In this document: positions 43,751-51,190 of the stretch, piece after piece | Numbering within the stretch: the first letter of the stretch is position 1 | Layout: every line of letters starts with the position of its first letter | Assembly: GCA_035650215.1 (NCBI GenBank) | Contig: DASRIC010000042.1 | Coordinates: 1 to 64,000, forward strand | Direction: 5' to 3' | From: JACVRW01 sp035650215 | GTDB lineage: Bacteria > Actinomycetota > Thermoleophilia > Solirubrobacterales > Thermoleophilaceae | Length of the DNA: 64,000 nt | The notes under the pieces: model-generated | Seen by the model: the letters and a program-made list of their open reading frames with translations, nothing else | Told to the model about the DNA's origin: nothing | Database searches by the model: none | Made by a program: the position numbers and the translations under genes

Positions 43751-44643
43751 AGCGCGATCTCGAGGCCATCGTAGGCAACTTCCACGCCCGCGCCTTCCAC
43801 CGCCTCCCGCTCGGAAGAGTCCTCGAGCAGGATCGGGTTCGTGTTGTTGATGTGCACGAGCACCGTGCGCGGCCGCTCGAGTCGCGCGAGCGTCTCGAGG
43901 GAGCCGCCGGGGCCCGAGAGCGCGAGGTGTCCCATGTCGCCCGCGCTCCGCTCCGAGATGCCGAGGCGGGCCAGCTCGTCGTCGCGCCAGAAGGTCCCGT
44001 CGACGAGCACGAGGTCGCTCGCGGCGAGCCGTGCGAGTGTCTCGTCGTCCAGCCGGGCGAGGCCGGGCGCGTACGTGACCACGCCGCCGGTCGCGCCGTC
44101 CGTGAACACGAAGCCGCTGGCCTCGAGCTCGACGCCCGACCCGTCGAGGTAGCGCGGCGCGTCGCCGCCCGCCGCGAAGGGCTCGACCGTGAGGCTCGAG
44201 CCCTCCAGCGGCGTGGACTCCCCTCGTTCGAGCGTGTGCCATTCGGCACCGGAGTAGTGCTCCAGGATGTCCAGCACCGGGTAGCCGCGCCTCAGCGCCA
44301 CCTCGACGCCGCGATCCCCGAAGACGTGCACCGGCGTCTGCGACTCGCGCAGGAGGAGGAGCCCCGCCGTGTGGTCGATCTCGGCGTCGGTCAGGAGCAC
44401 GCCCGCGACGGGAGCCGCCCGGACGCCCTCGGGTTGCTCCGGTGCGAGCGCCTCGAGTTGCTGGCGCGCGTCGGGCGAGGCGTTCACGAGGAACCACGGG
44501 CCCTCGCCGCCACGAATCGCCAGCGACGACTGCGTGCGAGGGCGCGCCCGCACCCCCGCCCGTGCCGCCTCGCAGGTATCGCAGCGACAGTTCCACTGCG
44601 GGAAGCCCCCGCCGGCGGCCGAGCCGAGGACGCGAATGATCAC
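43747..44643 (-). CDS. pqqB: PqqB metallo-beta-lactamase-fold hydroxylase
   Basis: A 298-residue protein with the PqqB opening RVLGSAAGGGFPQWNCRC, which fixes the start at the GTG of 44643. A zinc motif, TDAEIDHTAGLLLLRE, lies near residue 90, and VHINNTNPILLEDSS lies near the end. PqqB hydroxylates the crosslinked Glu-Tyr intermediate. The NCRCDTC cysteines bind zinc in the family. 108 bases from pqqA. Confidence 0.93.
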   Translation of the reverse strand: MIIRVLGSAAGGGFPQWNCRCDTCEAARAGVRARPRTQSSLAIRGGEGPWFLVNASPDARQQLEALAPEQPEGVRAAPVAGVLLTDAEIDHTAGLLLLRESQTPVHVFGDRGVEVALRRGYPVLDILEHYSGAEWHTLERGESTPLEGSSLTVEPFAAGGDAPRYLDGSGVELEASGFVFTDGATGGVVTYAPGLARLDDETLARLAASDLVLVDGTFWRDDELARLGISERSAGDMGHLALSGPGGSLETLARLERPRTVLVHINNTNPILLEDSSEREAVEGAGVEVAYDGLEIAL

Positions 44644-44751
44644 GAGACGAACGATCAGCACGCGGCCTCAGGCAGGGCGCCCGAGGCCACGTCAGACCGC
44701 TTTGCTTGGCCCGAGGCAGCCGGCTCGGCCGGCTGCGGAGGGATGTAGCTA

Positions 44752-44895
44752 CTACTCGTGATACAGGTAGAGCGTGACCTCGCAGCAGAGGTCGACGTAC
44801 TCGAACTCGGGCTTGGTCCACTGGGGACGCGTCGGCCCGCTCGTCGCCTCGGCGCCGAGGTCGGCGACCTGAATCTCAGGCTTACTCCGAATCAT
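44752..44895 (-). CDS. pqqA: PQQ precursor peptide
   Basis: A 47-residue peptide. Its C-terminal half, WTKPEFEYVDLCCEVTLYLY, carries the PqqA core: the Trp-x-x-Pro start and the Glu-Val-Thr-x-Tyr pair that PqqE joins. Many PqqA peptides are only 22-30 residues, so the extra polar N-terminal 24 residues (MIRSKPEIQVADLG...) form a longer leader. AAGGGAG lies about 7 bases before the ATG. It sits 44 bases after the MntP-like gene and starts the pqq block. Confidence 0.92.
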   Translation of the reverse strand: MIRSKPEIQVADLGAEATSGPTRPQWTKPEFEYVDLCCEVTLYLYHE

Positions 44896-44939
44896 CGAAT
44901 CACTCCCTTTTGGGGTATGCAAGGAACCTTACCGGACGA

Positions 44940-45446
44940 TCAGCCCATCACCATGAACACACCGGTCGCGACGAGCAGAGCCGCTCCGGCGAACCGGACC
45001 GCGACCGCCCGGCGCTCCATCGCCGGCACGAAGCGCGGAAGCAGACCGGCCACGTACAGACCCGCGAGTGCGAGCAGCGCGCTCGACGCACCCTGTTCCA
45101 CGGCGTGCCCGACGAGCGAGCCCGAGTAGTCGCTGGCCGCGCCGTAGGCGATGTTGTCCATGGTCAGCGCCAGGGGCACGACCCACAGCGGCCACAGGTC
45201 GGCCATCGGCCGCGTGCCGACCGCGACGACGACCAACCAGACGCCCAGGGCGGCCAGCGTGCCGATCTCGAGGAACGCGGTCACGCCGCCGGAGATCGTC
45301 CAACCGAGGCCGGCCCCGATCAGGAACGCGGTTGCGTCGGCCACGCCGAAGGCCGCCGCGAGCGGCAGGCGCCAGCGTCTGTCGACGATCGCTCCGATGG
45401 CCATGCAGGCGATGAAGCTGTCGATACCTAGAAGCAAGAAACCCAT
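44940..45446 (-). CDS. MntP-like metal-efflux membrane protein
   Basis: A 168-residue protein with about six membrane segments in two similar halves. MntP-type aspartates occur in LLGIDSFIACMAIGAI (helix 1) and PLALTMDNIAYGAAS (helix 4), the pair needed for Mn2+ export in E. coli MntP. The family name is secure at fold level; the ion is not. Its place between the lanthanide-type dehydrogenase and pqqA suggests a metal or other supply role for that enzyme. Ribosome site weak (GTTGAGA). Confidence 0.75.
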   Translation of the reverse strand: MGFLLLGIDSFIACMAIGAIVDRRWRLPLAAAFGVADATAFLIGAGLGWTISGGVTAFLEIGTLAALGVWLVVVAVGTRPMADLWPLWVVPLALTMDNIAYGAASDYSGSLVGHAVEQGASSALLALAGLYVAGLLPRFVPAMERRAVAVRFAGAALLVATGVFMVMG

Positions 45447-45491
45447 TCTCAACTCCAGACCCTCATTGGTGAGCTAGCGATTGCAACGCTC

Positions 45492-47186
45492 CTACTCCGG
45501 CAGCGCGAACGCGAACAGCGCGCTGCCGTGGCCCGACCCGAGCATCTTGGGCAGGAAGCCCTCGGCCCAACCGCCCCAGCCGCTCGGCGCGACGATGTAC
45601 TGGCGTCCGTCGACGCTGTAGCTCGACGGGCTGGAGTGGTGCCCACTGCCGCACTGGAACTGCCACAGCAGGTCACCGCTCTCGGCGTTCCACGCGTTGA
45701 ACTCCCCGCTGGGCTCGCCCCCGAACACGAGGCCGCCGCCCGTGGCCAGCAGCGACGAGCACATGCACAGGTCCTTCGGGCTGGTCCAGCGCCAGCGCTC
45801 CTGGCCTGTGCGCGGGTCGTAGGCGCTCACGTACCCGGTCTGGTCGTCGGCGTCCACGGCGACCCCCGCGCCCCAGTACGGGATGCTCTCCTTGAACTCC
45901 CTGCGCCGCCGCGTGGCCGTCGCGCCCACGTCCTGCACGGGGACGTACAGGAGCTCGGTATCCGGGCTGTAGCAGGCGTGCGTCCACTCCTTGGCGCCAG
46001 CCGGGCCCGGCCAGAAGTGGACGGGGTCGCCCTCCTTGTCGGGGTAGACCTTGGGCGTCACGTTGCCCTTCTCGTCGACCTCGCCCCAGTCGATGCGGTC
46101 GACGAACGGCACCACCCGGACCGGCGACATATCCGTGCGATCCAGGATGTACAGGAACCCGTTCTTGTCGAAGTGAGCGGCGAGCTTCTGCCCATCGAGG
46201 TCGAACAGGAGGTGCTCCATCACGGAGTCGTAGTCCCACAGGTCGTGCGGGGTGTACTGGAAGTGCGCCTTGATCTCGCCGCTGTCGGCGTCCACGGCGA
46301 CACCGGAGTCGGTGAAGAGGTTGTCGCCCTCGCGGACCCCTCCGTCGAAGTCGGGACACGGATTGCCAGTCCCGTAGTACAGGAGGTTCAGGTCCGGGTC
46401 ATAGGTGGGCGTGATCCAACAGTTCGCGCCGCCCCGCTGCCAGGCCTCGCCGTCCGCGGGCCAGGTGTCGGACCCGGGCTCCCCGGGCTTCGGGATCATG
46501 TAGCAGCGCCAGACGTGCTCCCCGCTCTCGCGATTGAACGCGTCCGTGTGGCCGCGCACCCCGAACTCGCCGCCGGAGCTCCCGACGATGACCATGTCCT
46601 TCACGACCAGGGGAGCGACGGTGGCGCTCTCGCCGGCCCGCACATCGCCGAACGGCTTGTCCCAGATCTTCCTGCCGGTCTCGGCGTCGAGCGCGATGAT
46701 GTGGGCGTTCAGGGTGGTCATGAAGACCTTGCCCTCGGCTACGGCGACCCCGCGGTTGACGTTGCCGCAGCACAGCGACACGTCGAACGGGGACGCGTGC
46801 CTGTAGCGCCACAGCTCCTGCCCGTTCGTCGCGTCGAGCGCCCACAGCTGGCCGTCCCAGCCGGAGACGTACATGACCCCGTCCACGATGATCGGCGAGG
46901 CCTCCCACGCGTACGTCGTCGCGCCCGATCGCAGGCCGGTGTTGCCGGCCTGGAACACCCACTGCGGAGTGAGCTGCCCGACGTTGCTCGCGTTGATCTG
47001 GTCGAGCGGGCTGTAACGCTGCCCGTTGTAGGCGCCGTAGTAGGTCAGCCAGTTCTGCGGCTCCTCACGGGCGTTGAGGATCCGGTCGTACGTCACGCCC
47101 TGGGCGACCGGCGGCGCCTTGCCGACCGAGGTGCTGAGGGTGGCGTAAGGGATGGCACTTCCTGCGTCTACGTACTCGGTTGCCAT
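45492..47186 (-). CDS. PQQ-dependent alcohol dehydrogenase, lanthanide signature, no signal peptide
   Basis: A 564-residue eight-bladed propeller. Vicinal Cys139-Cys140 (SLCCGNVNRG), Glu207 (GSSGGEFGVRG) and Asn275 (GTGNPCPDF) match the PQQ and metal ligands of methanol dehydrogenase. The catalytic Asp318 is followed two residues later by Asp320 (LWDYDSV); this extra Asp marks lanthanide-dependent enzymes (XoxF, PedH), while calcium MxaF has Ala. Tryptophan-docking repeats are clear (YVSAYDPRTGQERWRW). AAAGGAG precedes the ATG, and neither this start nor any upstream in-frame reading offers a signal peptide, unlike the periplasmic family. The likely substrate is methanol; another alcohol is possible. 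Downstream of a cupredoxin-like gene and upstream of pqq. Confidence 0.92.
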   Translation of the reverse strand: MATEYVDAGSAIPYATLSTSVGKAPPVAQGVTYDRILNAREEPQNWLTYYGAYNGQRYSPLDQINASNVGQLTPQWVFQAGNTGLRSGATTYAWEASPIIVDGVMYVSGWDGQLWALDATNGQELWRYRHASPFDVSLCCGNVNRGVAVAEGKVFMTTLNAHIIALDAETGRKIWDKPFGDVRAGESATVAPLVVKDMVIVGSSGGEFGVRGHTDAFNRESGEHVWRCYMIPKPGEPGSDTWPADGEAWQRGGANCWITPTYDPDLNLLYYGTGNPCPDFDGGVREGDNLFTDSGVAVDADSGEIKAHFQYTPHDLWDYDSVMEHLLFDLDGQKLAAHFDKNGFLYILDRTDMSPVRVVPFVDRIDWGEVDEKGNVTPKVYPDKEGDPVHFWPGPAGAKEWTHACYSPDTELLYVPVQDVGATATRRRREFKESIPYWGAGVAVDADDQTGYVSAYDPRTGQERWRWTSPKDLCMCSSLLATGGGLVFGGEPSGEFNAWNAESGDLLWQFQCGSGHHSSPSSYSVDGRQYIVAPSGWGGWAEGFLPKMLGSGHGSALFAFALPE

Positions 47187-47221
47187 CGAGTACTCCTTTC
47201 GATGGTGAGCGTGGCGGCGGT

Positions 47222-47662
47222 CTAGACCTGCGGCTGGGGCGGGCGGTCGAGGCGAGCCTCGTCCGGCACGTCCCCTTGGACGACGATCGCTCCGGTCAGC
47301 CCACGCCCCTCGTCGTTGCCGGTCGTGGAGCCGTACCAGTAGTACCCCGGTCCGTCGAGCTCGAGCGTTGCCGTGCCCTTCGAGTGGTTGACCAGCCAGA
47401 GGAACTGGGTGTCGCCATTGCTCGGTAGAACCGCGCAGTGTGTGTTCTTGTCGTCGTTGATGAGCGTGAGCTCGAGCACACCCCCGTGGGGTAGGACGAG
47501 GACACCGGGCTCGTACACCAGCTCGTCCTCCGGGATCCGCACCGTGGCACTCATCGTGCCGTCGGATCCCTCCTCCGCCTCTCCGACGCTCCCGCGCCCG
47601 AGTACTCGACCTAGCGTTGCGCCATTCTGCTTGCCCAGAAGCTCTTCGGCAGTCGCGGCCAC
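47222..47662 (-). CDS. Cupredoxin-fold protein without copper ligands
   Basis: A 146-residue protein. After a polar head come cupredoxin-like strands: VLVLPHGGVLELTLINDDKN, THCAVLPSNGD, TATLELDGPGYYWYGSTTG and LTGAIVVQGD. In electron-carrying cupredoxins the last loop holds Cys, His and Met ligands; here it reads YYWYGSTTGNDEGRG, with none of them. It cannot be a normal blue-copper carrier and may be a structural partner of the PQQ enzyme. Similar small PQQ-linked proteins exist in actinobacteria. GTG chosen for GAGGGAGG just upstream. No signal peptide. 35 bases before the dehydrogenase. Confidence 0.8.
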   Translation of the reverse strand: MAATAEELLGKQNGATLGRVLGRGSVGEAEEGSDGTMSATVRIPEDELVYEPGVLVLPHGGVLELTLINDDKNTHCAVLPSNGDTQFLWLVNHSKGTATLELDGPGYYWYGSTTGNDEGRGLTGAIVVQGDVPDEARLDRPPQPQV

Positions 47663-47705
47663 GCATCCTCCCTCTTGGGTCGATTCTTTGGGGGGCCGGA
47701 AAATA

Positions 47706-49094
47706 CTACTTTCTACGCCGCGCCGTCGACCGGCCCGCCGTGAGCCGCACACGTTTGCGGCGAGGCTCCTCGAAGGTCATATAGCCCCAGTCGAGAGGCG
47801 CCTCCTGGCGGTAGTTCTTGCCGAGGGCGCGAGCGATCGTGGCCTTCATCAGCTCCTTGCCGAGGTAGAAGGCGTGGGTGGGCTCGTCGACCCCGAGCTG
47901 GTCGAAGATCTCGTTGAAGTCGGTGCCCATCACAAAGCGCTCGGCATTGAAGACGTAGATCCAGTCTCTGTCGGCGAAGATCCGGAAGTTCGGGTCGGTG
48001 ACCTGCGCGTGCAGCTCGCGCAGCTCGGACTCCGCGTAGGGCCGTAGGTCCTCGTCCTTCACGGTCAGGAGCCGTCCGTCGACGTGTTTCGGCGGGGTGC
48101 CCTGCTCGTGCGCGAAGTGCATGAGCTGCGCCGCCAGCACCGCCTCCTGCACCGCGCCCCGGGCCCACTCGATCACCTCGGTGGTGAGCACGTTGCGGAT
48201 CCCGAGCTCCTGGCAGAAGCCGATCAGCACCGCGGTCACGCCCGTGCTGTCGGCCTCGGTCAGCTCGGTGAGGTTGCCGATGCCCATCAGCATCTCCACC
48301 CCGGGATAACGCCGGCGCACGTCGAGGTAGCGCCCGAGGCTGGCGGCGAAGCCGGTGCCGATCGGCTCGATGATCGGGTCCACGAGGTAGGGCTTGCCGA
48401 GGCCGTCGAGGTGGGCGATGGTCGCGTCGAGGCTGTCCAGGTCCTCGGGCGTGTCGGGGATCAGCACGGGCGTGGCGCGCAGGCGCTCGGCGAGGTCGCG
48501 GTTGGACCCGTTGAGGCTGAGCACGTAGTCGACCCCCGCCTCGTCGGCCATCAGGATCTCCTCGGGGTCCAGCGTGTCGATGCTCAGTGCGAAGCCGCGC
48601 TCGCGCAGCTCGGCGATCACCCCGGGACCCTCGTCGAGCCAGCGCCGCCCGAGCGACAGGCCCAGGTCGATCACGTCGGCGCCGGAGTCGCGGTAGCGGC
48701 CGGCGAGCTCGATCACCCGGTCGCGGCTCAGCGTTGGCACATGGTTGATCTCCGCGAAAACGCGGATGTCGCGCGGGCCGTAGCTGGCGCGCGCCTCGGC
48801 CTGCCCAAACCAGCTCGGCAGGCGCTTGAGGTCGGCGGGCCCCTTCTCGATTGGGATCCCGAAGCGCTCCGCCAGCACGCCGGTGTCCCCCTCGCACAGG
48901 CCGGGGATCATGATCTTCGTGACCGCGTCGGGGGGCTCGAGGAAGCGCGCGATCCAGTCGGTGGTCATCAGCGCGGCCACGGTGATCTTCATCACGGCGA
49001 CCTCGTAGTCGAACGGCAGTTCGGTGCGGTCGAGCGTGTCGCGGAGCGCCGCCGCGGCGAGCTTGCCGGTAACGAACAGGAGCCGCTCGGCCAC
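47706..49094 (-). CDS. Dihydropteroate synthase-like protein of H4MPT synthesis
   Basis: A 462-residue protein with an N-terminal Rossmann-like domain (LLFVTGKLAAAALRDTL) and a pterin-binding TIM barrel from about 130 (VIELAGRYRDSGADVIDLGLS, SIDTLDPEEILMADEAGVDYV, YLVDPIIEPIGTGFAASL). It is the DHPS homologue found in every bacterial H4MPT cluster and thought to join the pterin to the ribofuranosyl-aniline. A C-terminal extension of about 100 residues is typical. It lies 23 bases after the pterin dehydratase and 43 before the cupredoxin-like gene, same strand, linking H4MPT synthesis to the PQQ operon. Confidence 0.88.
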   Translation of the reverse strand: MAERLLFVTGKLAAAALRDTLDRTELPFDYEVAVMKITVAALMTTDWIARFLEPPDAVTKIMIPGLCEGDTGVLAERFGIPIEKGPADLKRLPSWFGQAEARASYGPRDIRVFAEINHVPTLSRDRVIELAGRYRDSGADVIDLGLSLGRRWLDEGPGVIAELRERGFALSIDTLDPEEILMADEAGVDYVLSLNGSNRDLAERLRATPVLIPDTPEDLDSLDATIAHLDGLGKPYLVDPIIEPIGTGFAASLGRYLDVRRRYPGVEMLMGIGNLTELTEADSTGVTAVLIGFCQELGIRNVLTTEVIEWARGAVQEAVLAAQLMHFAHEQGTPPKHVDGRLLTVKDEDLRPYAESELRELHAQVTDPNFRIFADRDWIYVFNAERFVMGTDFNEIFDQLGVDEPTHAFYLGKELMKATIARALGKNYRQEAPLDWGYMTFEEPRRKRVRLTAGRSTARRRK

Positions 49095-49117
49095 GGGCTC
49101 GTCCGGCGGCGCCGGGG

Positions 49118-49483
49118 CTACTTGCTATGGACGAACTTGCCGGGCGTGCCCTCGAGCGGGCTGTCGGGGTCCGGGCGCCACAGCACGTGGTCCTCGATCT
49201 GGCGCGCCAGGGCAAAGTCCTTGTCCGTGATTCCGCCGCTCGAATGCGTCTGCAGCTTCACCCACACCTTGCCCCAGGTGACCGCCAGGTCGGGGTGGTG
49301 GTAGGCCGCCTCGGACAGATAGCCGATGGTGTTCACGAGCATGAGCGTCGTGGGCCAGCCGTCGGTGTTGTACTTGCGCCGTAGCCAGTCGCCGTCGAGG
49401 TACCACCCCTCGAGGCCGTGCTCCTGGATCTTGGCCTCGACCTCTTCGTCGCTGTACGGCTTGAGCTTTGCGGTCGTCTCCAT
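49118..49483 (-). CDS. Pterin-4a-carbinolamine dehydratase-like protein
   Basis: A 121-residue protein with the complete PCD signature, EAAYHHPDLAVTWGKVWVKL then THSSGGITDKDFALA, including the two catalytic His residues, Trp and the distant Asp. PCD dehydrates 4a-hydroxy-tetrahydropterins. Homologues occur in C1 gene clusters, where a role in H4MPT salvage or synthesis is assumed. AAGGAGG about 6 bases upstream fixes the ATG at 49483, 23 bases after the SDR. Confidence 0.88.
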   Translation of the reverse strand: METTAKLKPYSDEEVEAKIQEHGLEGWYLDGDWLRRKYNTDGWPTTLMLVNTIGYLSEAAYHHPDLAVTWGKVWVKLQTHSSGGITDKDFALARQIEDHVLWRPDPDSPLEGTPGKFVHSK

Positions 49484-49506
49484 TGCGATCGCCTCCTTCT
49501 GGATCA

Positions 49507-50286
49507 CTACATCACAACGCCACCGTTGATGTTCACGGCCTGACCGGTGACGAAGGCGGCATCCGGCGACGCGAGCCAGAGCGCCGCCGCGGCCACGTCC
49601 TCGGGCCGGCCCCAGCGGCGGAGCGGCGTGGACTCCGCGACCGAACGCTGGAAGTCGTCGTCGGCCTCGCGCGCGAACGCCGTCTCGATCCATCCGGGGC
49701 ACAGCACGTTCACGCGCACCCGGGGCGCCAGGCTGCGCGCCAGGCTCTTGCTGAAGGCGAGCACGCCGCCCTTCACCGCGCTGAACAGCTCCGGGTTCCG
49801 GCCGGCCATGCCCTCGGTCACATGGTCCCAGCTCATGTTGAGGATCGTGCCGCCGTCCGGCTGCTCGGCCATCGCGGCGCCGGCGGCGTACGAGCAGGCC
49901 ACCGTTCCCCTGAGGTCGACGGCGAGCAGGAGCTCGAGCTTGCGCTCCCAGTCCCAGTCCGCGGCCTCGCCCGTGAGCACGTCCGCGCCGGCGTTGTTCA
50001 CCCACACGTCGAGGGCGCCGAGCCGCTCCCGCGCGTGCGCCACCAACGCCTCGCAAGCCTCGCGGGAACGGAGGTCGGCCTGGGCTACGAGCGCGCCGCC
50101 GATCCGCCCGGCCACCGCAGCCGCCTTCGCCTCGCTGTCCCGGTGCGTGAGGAGGACCGTTGCGCCCGCCGCGCCGAACGCCTCGGCGATGGCGGCGCCG
50201 ATGCCGCTGCTGGCGCCCGTGACCACGGCTCGCGTCCCGTCGAGCCGGCGCCCGCCCGGCTGCCCGATGTCCCCGGTCTGAGCCAA
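49507..50286 (-). CDS. Short-chain dehydrogenase, candidate pterin reductase
   Basis: A 259-residue classical SDR: TGASSGIGAAIAEAF for the cofactor, DVWVNNAGADV, a Ser-Trp segment (NMSWDHVTEG) where the catalytic Ser would be, and a modified YxxxK region (FSAVKGGVLAFSKS, with the Tyr replaced by Phe). It begins the minus-strand group that leads to PCD and the DHPS-like gene. H4MPT synthesis needs a dihydromethanopterin reductase; no DmrA is nearby, so this SDR is a candidate, as PTR1-type pteridine reductases are also SDRs. Only 17 bases separate it from the divergent CitG-like gene. Confidence 0.75.
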   Translation of the reverse strand: MAQTGDIGQPGGRRLDGTRAVVTGASSGIGAAIAEAFGAAGATVLLTHRDSEAKAAAVAGRIGGALVAQADLRSREACEALVAHARERLGALDVWVNNAGADVLTGEAADWDWERKLELLLAVDLRGTVACSYAAGAAMAEQPDGGTILNMSWDHVTEGMAGRNPELFSAVKGGVLAFSKSLARSLAPRVRVNVLCPGWIETAFAREADDDFQRSVAESTPLRRWGRPEDVAAAALWLASPDAAFVTGQAVNINGGVVM

Positions 50287-50303
50287 CCAGGGAAGCTATA
50301 CGC

Positions 50304-51164
50304 ATGCCGAAGGCACGGGTCAAGCAGCTATCGCGCACCGAGGTCGCCCTCGCCGCGCAGCTGGCCTGCGTGCTCGAGGCCAGCGCCGAGAAGCCCGGCA
50401 ACGTCACACCGAGCCACGACTTCGACGACACCTCCTACGAGGACATGCTGCGCAGCGGGATCGCGCTCGGCCACGAGCTCGGGCTTGCGGGCGAGCGTCC
50501 GGTCGGCGAAACGGTCCTGGCCGCCGTGCGCGCCTCACGCGGCGCCGCCGACGCCAACACCAACCTCGGCATCGCGCTGCTGCTGGCGCCGCTCGCGCGC
50601 GCGGCGCTCGTGGGCGGACCGCTCCGCGAGCGCCTCGGCGAGGTGCTTGGCGCGCTGACTGTCGCCGATGCCCGCGCCGCCTACGAGGCGATCCGGATGG
50701 CGGACGCCGGCGGGCTCGACGAGCCGGTCGAGCACGATGTGCGCGACGAGGCGCGCGTGAGCCTGCGTGAGGCGATGGCGGCGGCCGCGGAGCGCGACAC
50801 GATCGCGAGCGAGTACGCGACCGGTTACGCGCTGACCTTCGAGCTCGGGCTGCCCACCCTCGCCGGCGCGCTCGGCGACGGGCTGCCCGCCCGCGAGGCC
50901 GCGTTGGAGCTGGCGCTGCGCCTCCTCGCCGAGGTGCCGGACACCCTGATCGCCCGCAAGCGCGGTTTGGAGGCCGCCGCGCGCGTGACGGAGGGCGCCA
51001 GGCGCGTGCTCGGCGCCGGCGGAGTGCGCAGTTCGCCCGGCAGGGCGGCGCTGGCCGAGTTCGACGCCGCGTTGCGCCGGGACGGCAACGCGCTCAACCC
51101 CGGGACCACGGCCGACCTCGTGACCGCCGTGCTGTTCGTGGCGCTGCTGGAGGGCGTGCTCTGA
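50304..51164 (+). CDS. Triphosphoribosyl-dephospho-CoA synthase-like protein
   Basis: A 286-residue all-helical protein of the CitG/MdcB family: ACVLEASAEKPGNVTPSHDF near residue 22, then NTNLGIALLLAPL and DGNALNPGTTADLVTAVLF at the end. CitG makes a prosthetic group for citrate lyase; no citrate lyase is in view. Homologues are regular members of bacterial H4MPT clusters and are presumed to transfer a ribosyl-phosphate during cofactor synthesis. That exact step is unproven. First gene of the plus-strand set, with the ATP-grasp gene after it. Confidence 0.85.
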   Translation: MPKARVKQLSRTEVALAAQLACVLEASAEKPGNVTPSHDFDDTSYEDMLRSGIALGHELGLAGERPVGETVLAAVRASRGAADANTNLGIALLLAPLARAALVGGPLRERLGEVLGALTVADARAAYEAIRMADAGGLDEPVEHDVRDEARVSLREAMAAAAERDTIASEYATGYALTFELGLPTLAGALGDGLPAREAALELALRLLAEVPDTLIARKRGLEAAARVTEGARRVLGAGGVRSSPGRAALAEFDAALRRDGNALNPGTTADLVTAVLFVALLEGVL

Positions 51165-51190
51165 GCCGCCCGGCCGAGCCGATCCTCGTC

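Noticed and set aside
47187..47666. An N-terminal extension of the PQQ dehydrogenase that might hold a signal peptide
   Set aside because: The in-frame upstream residues are Arg/Gly/His-rich with no hydrophobic stretch and overlap the cupredoxin-like gene in another frame.
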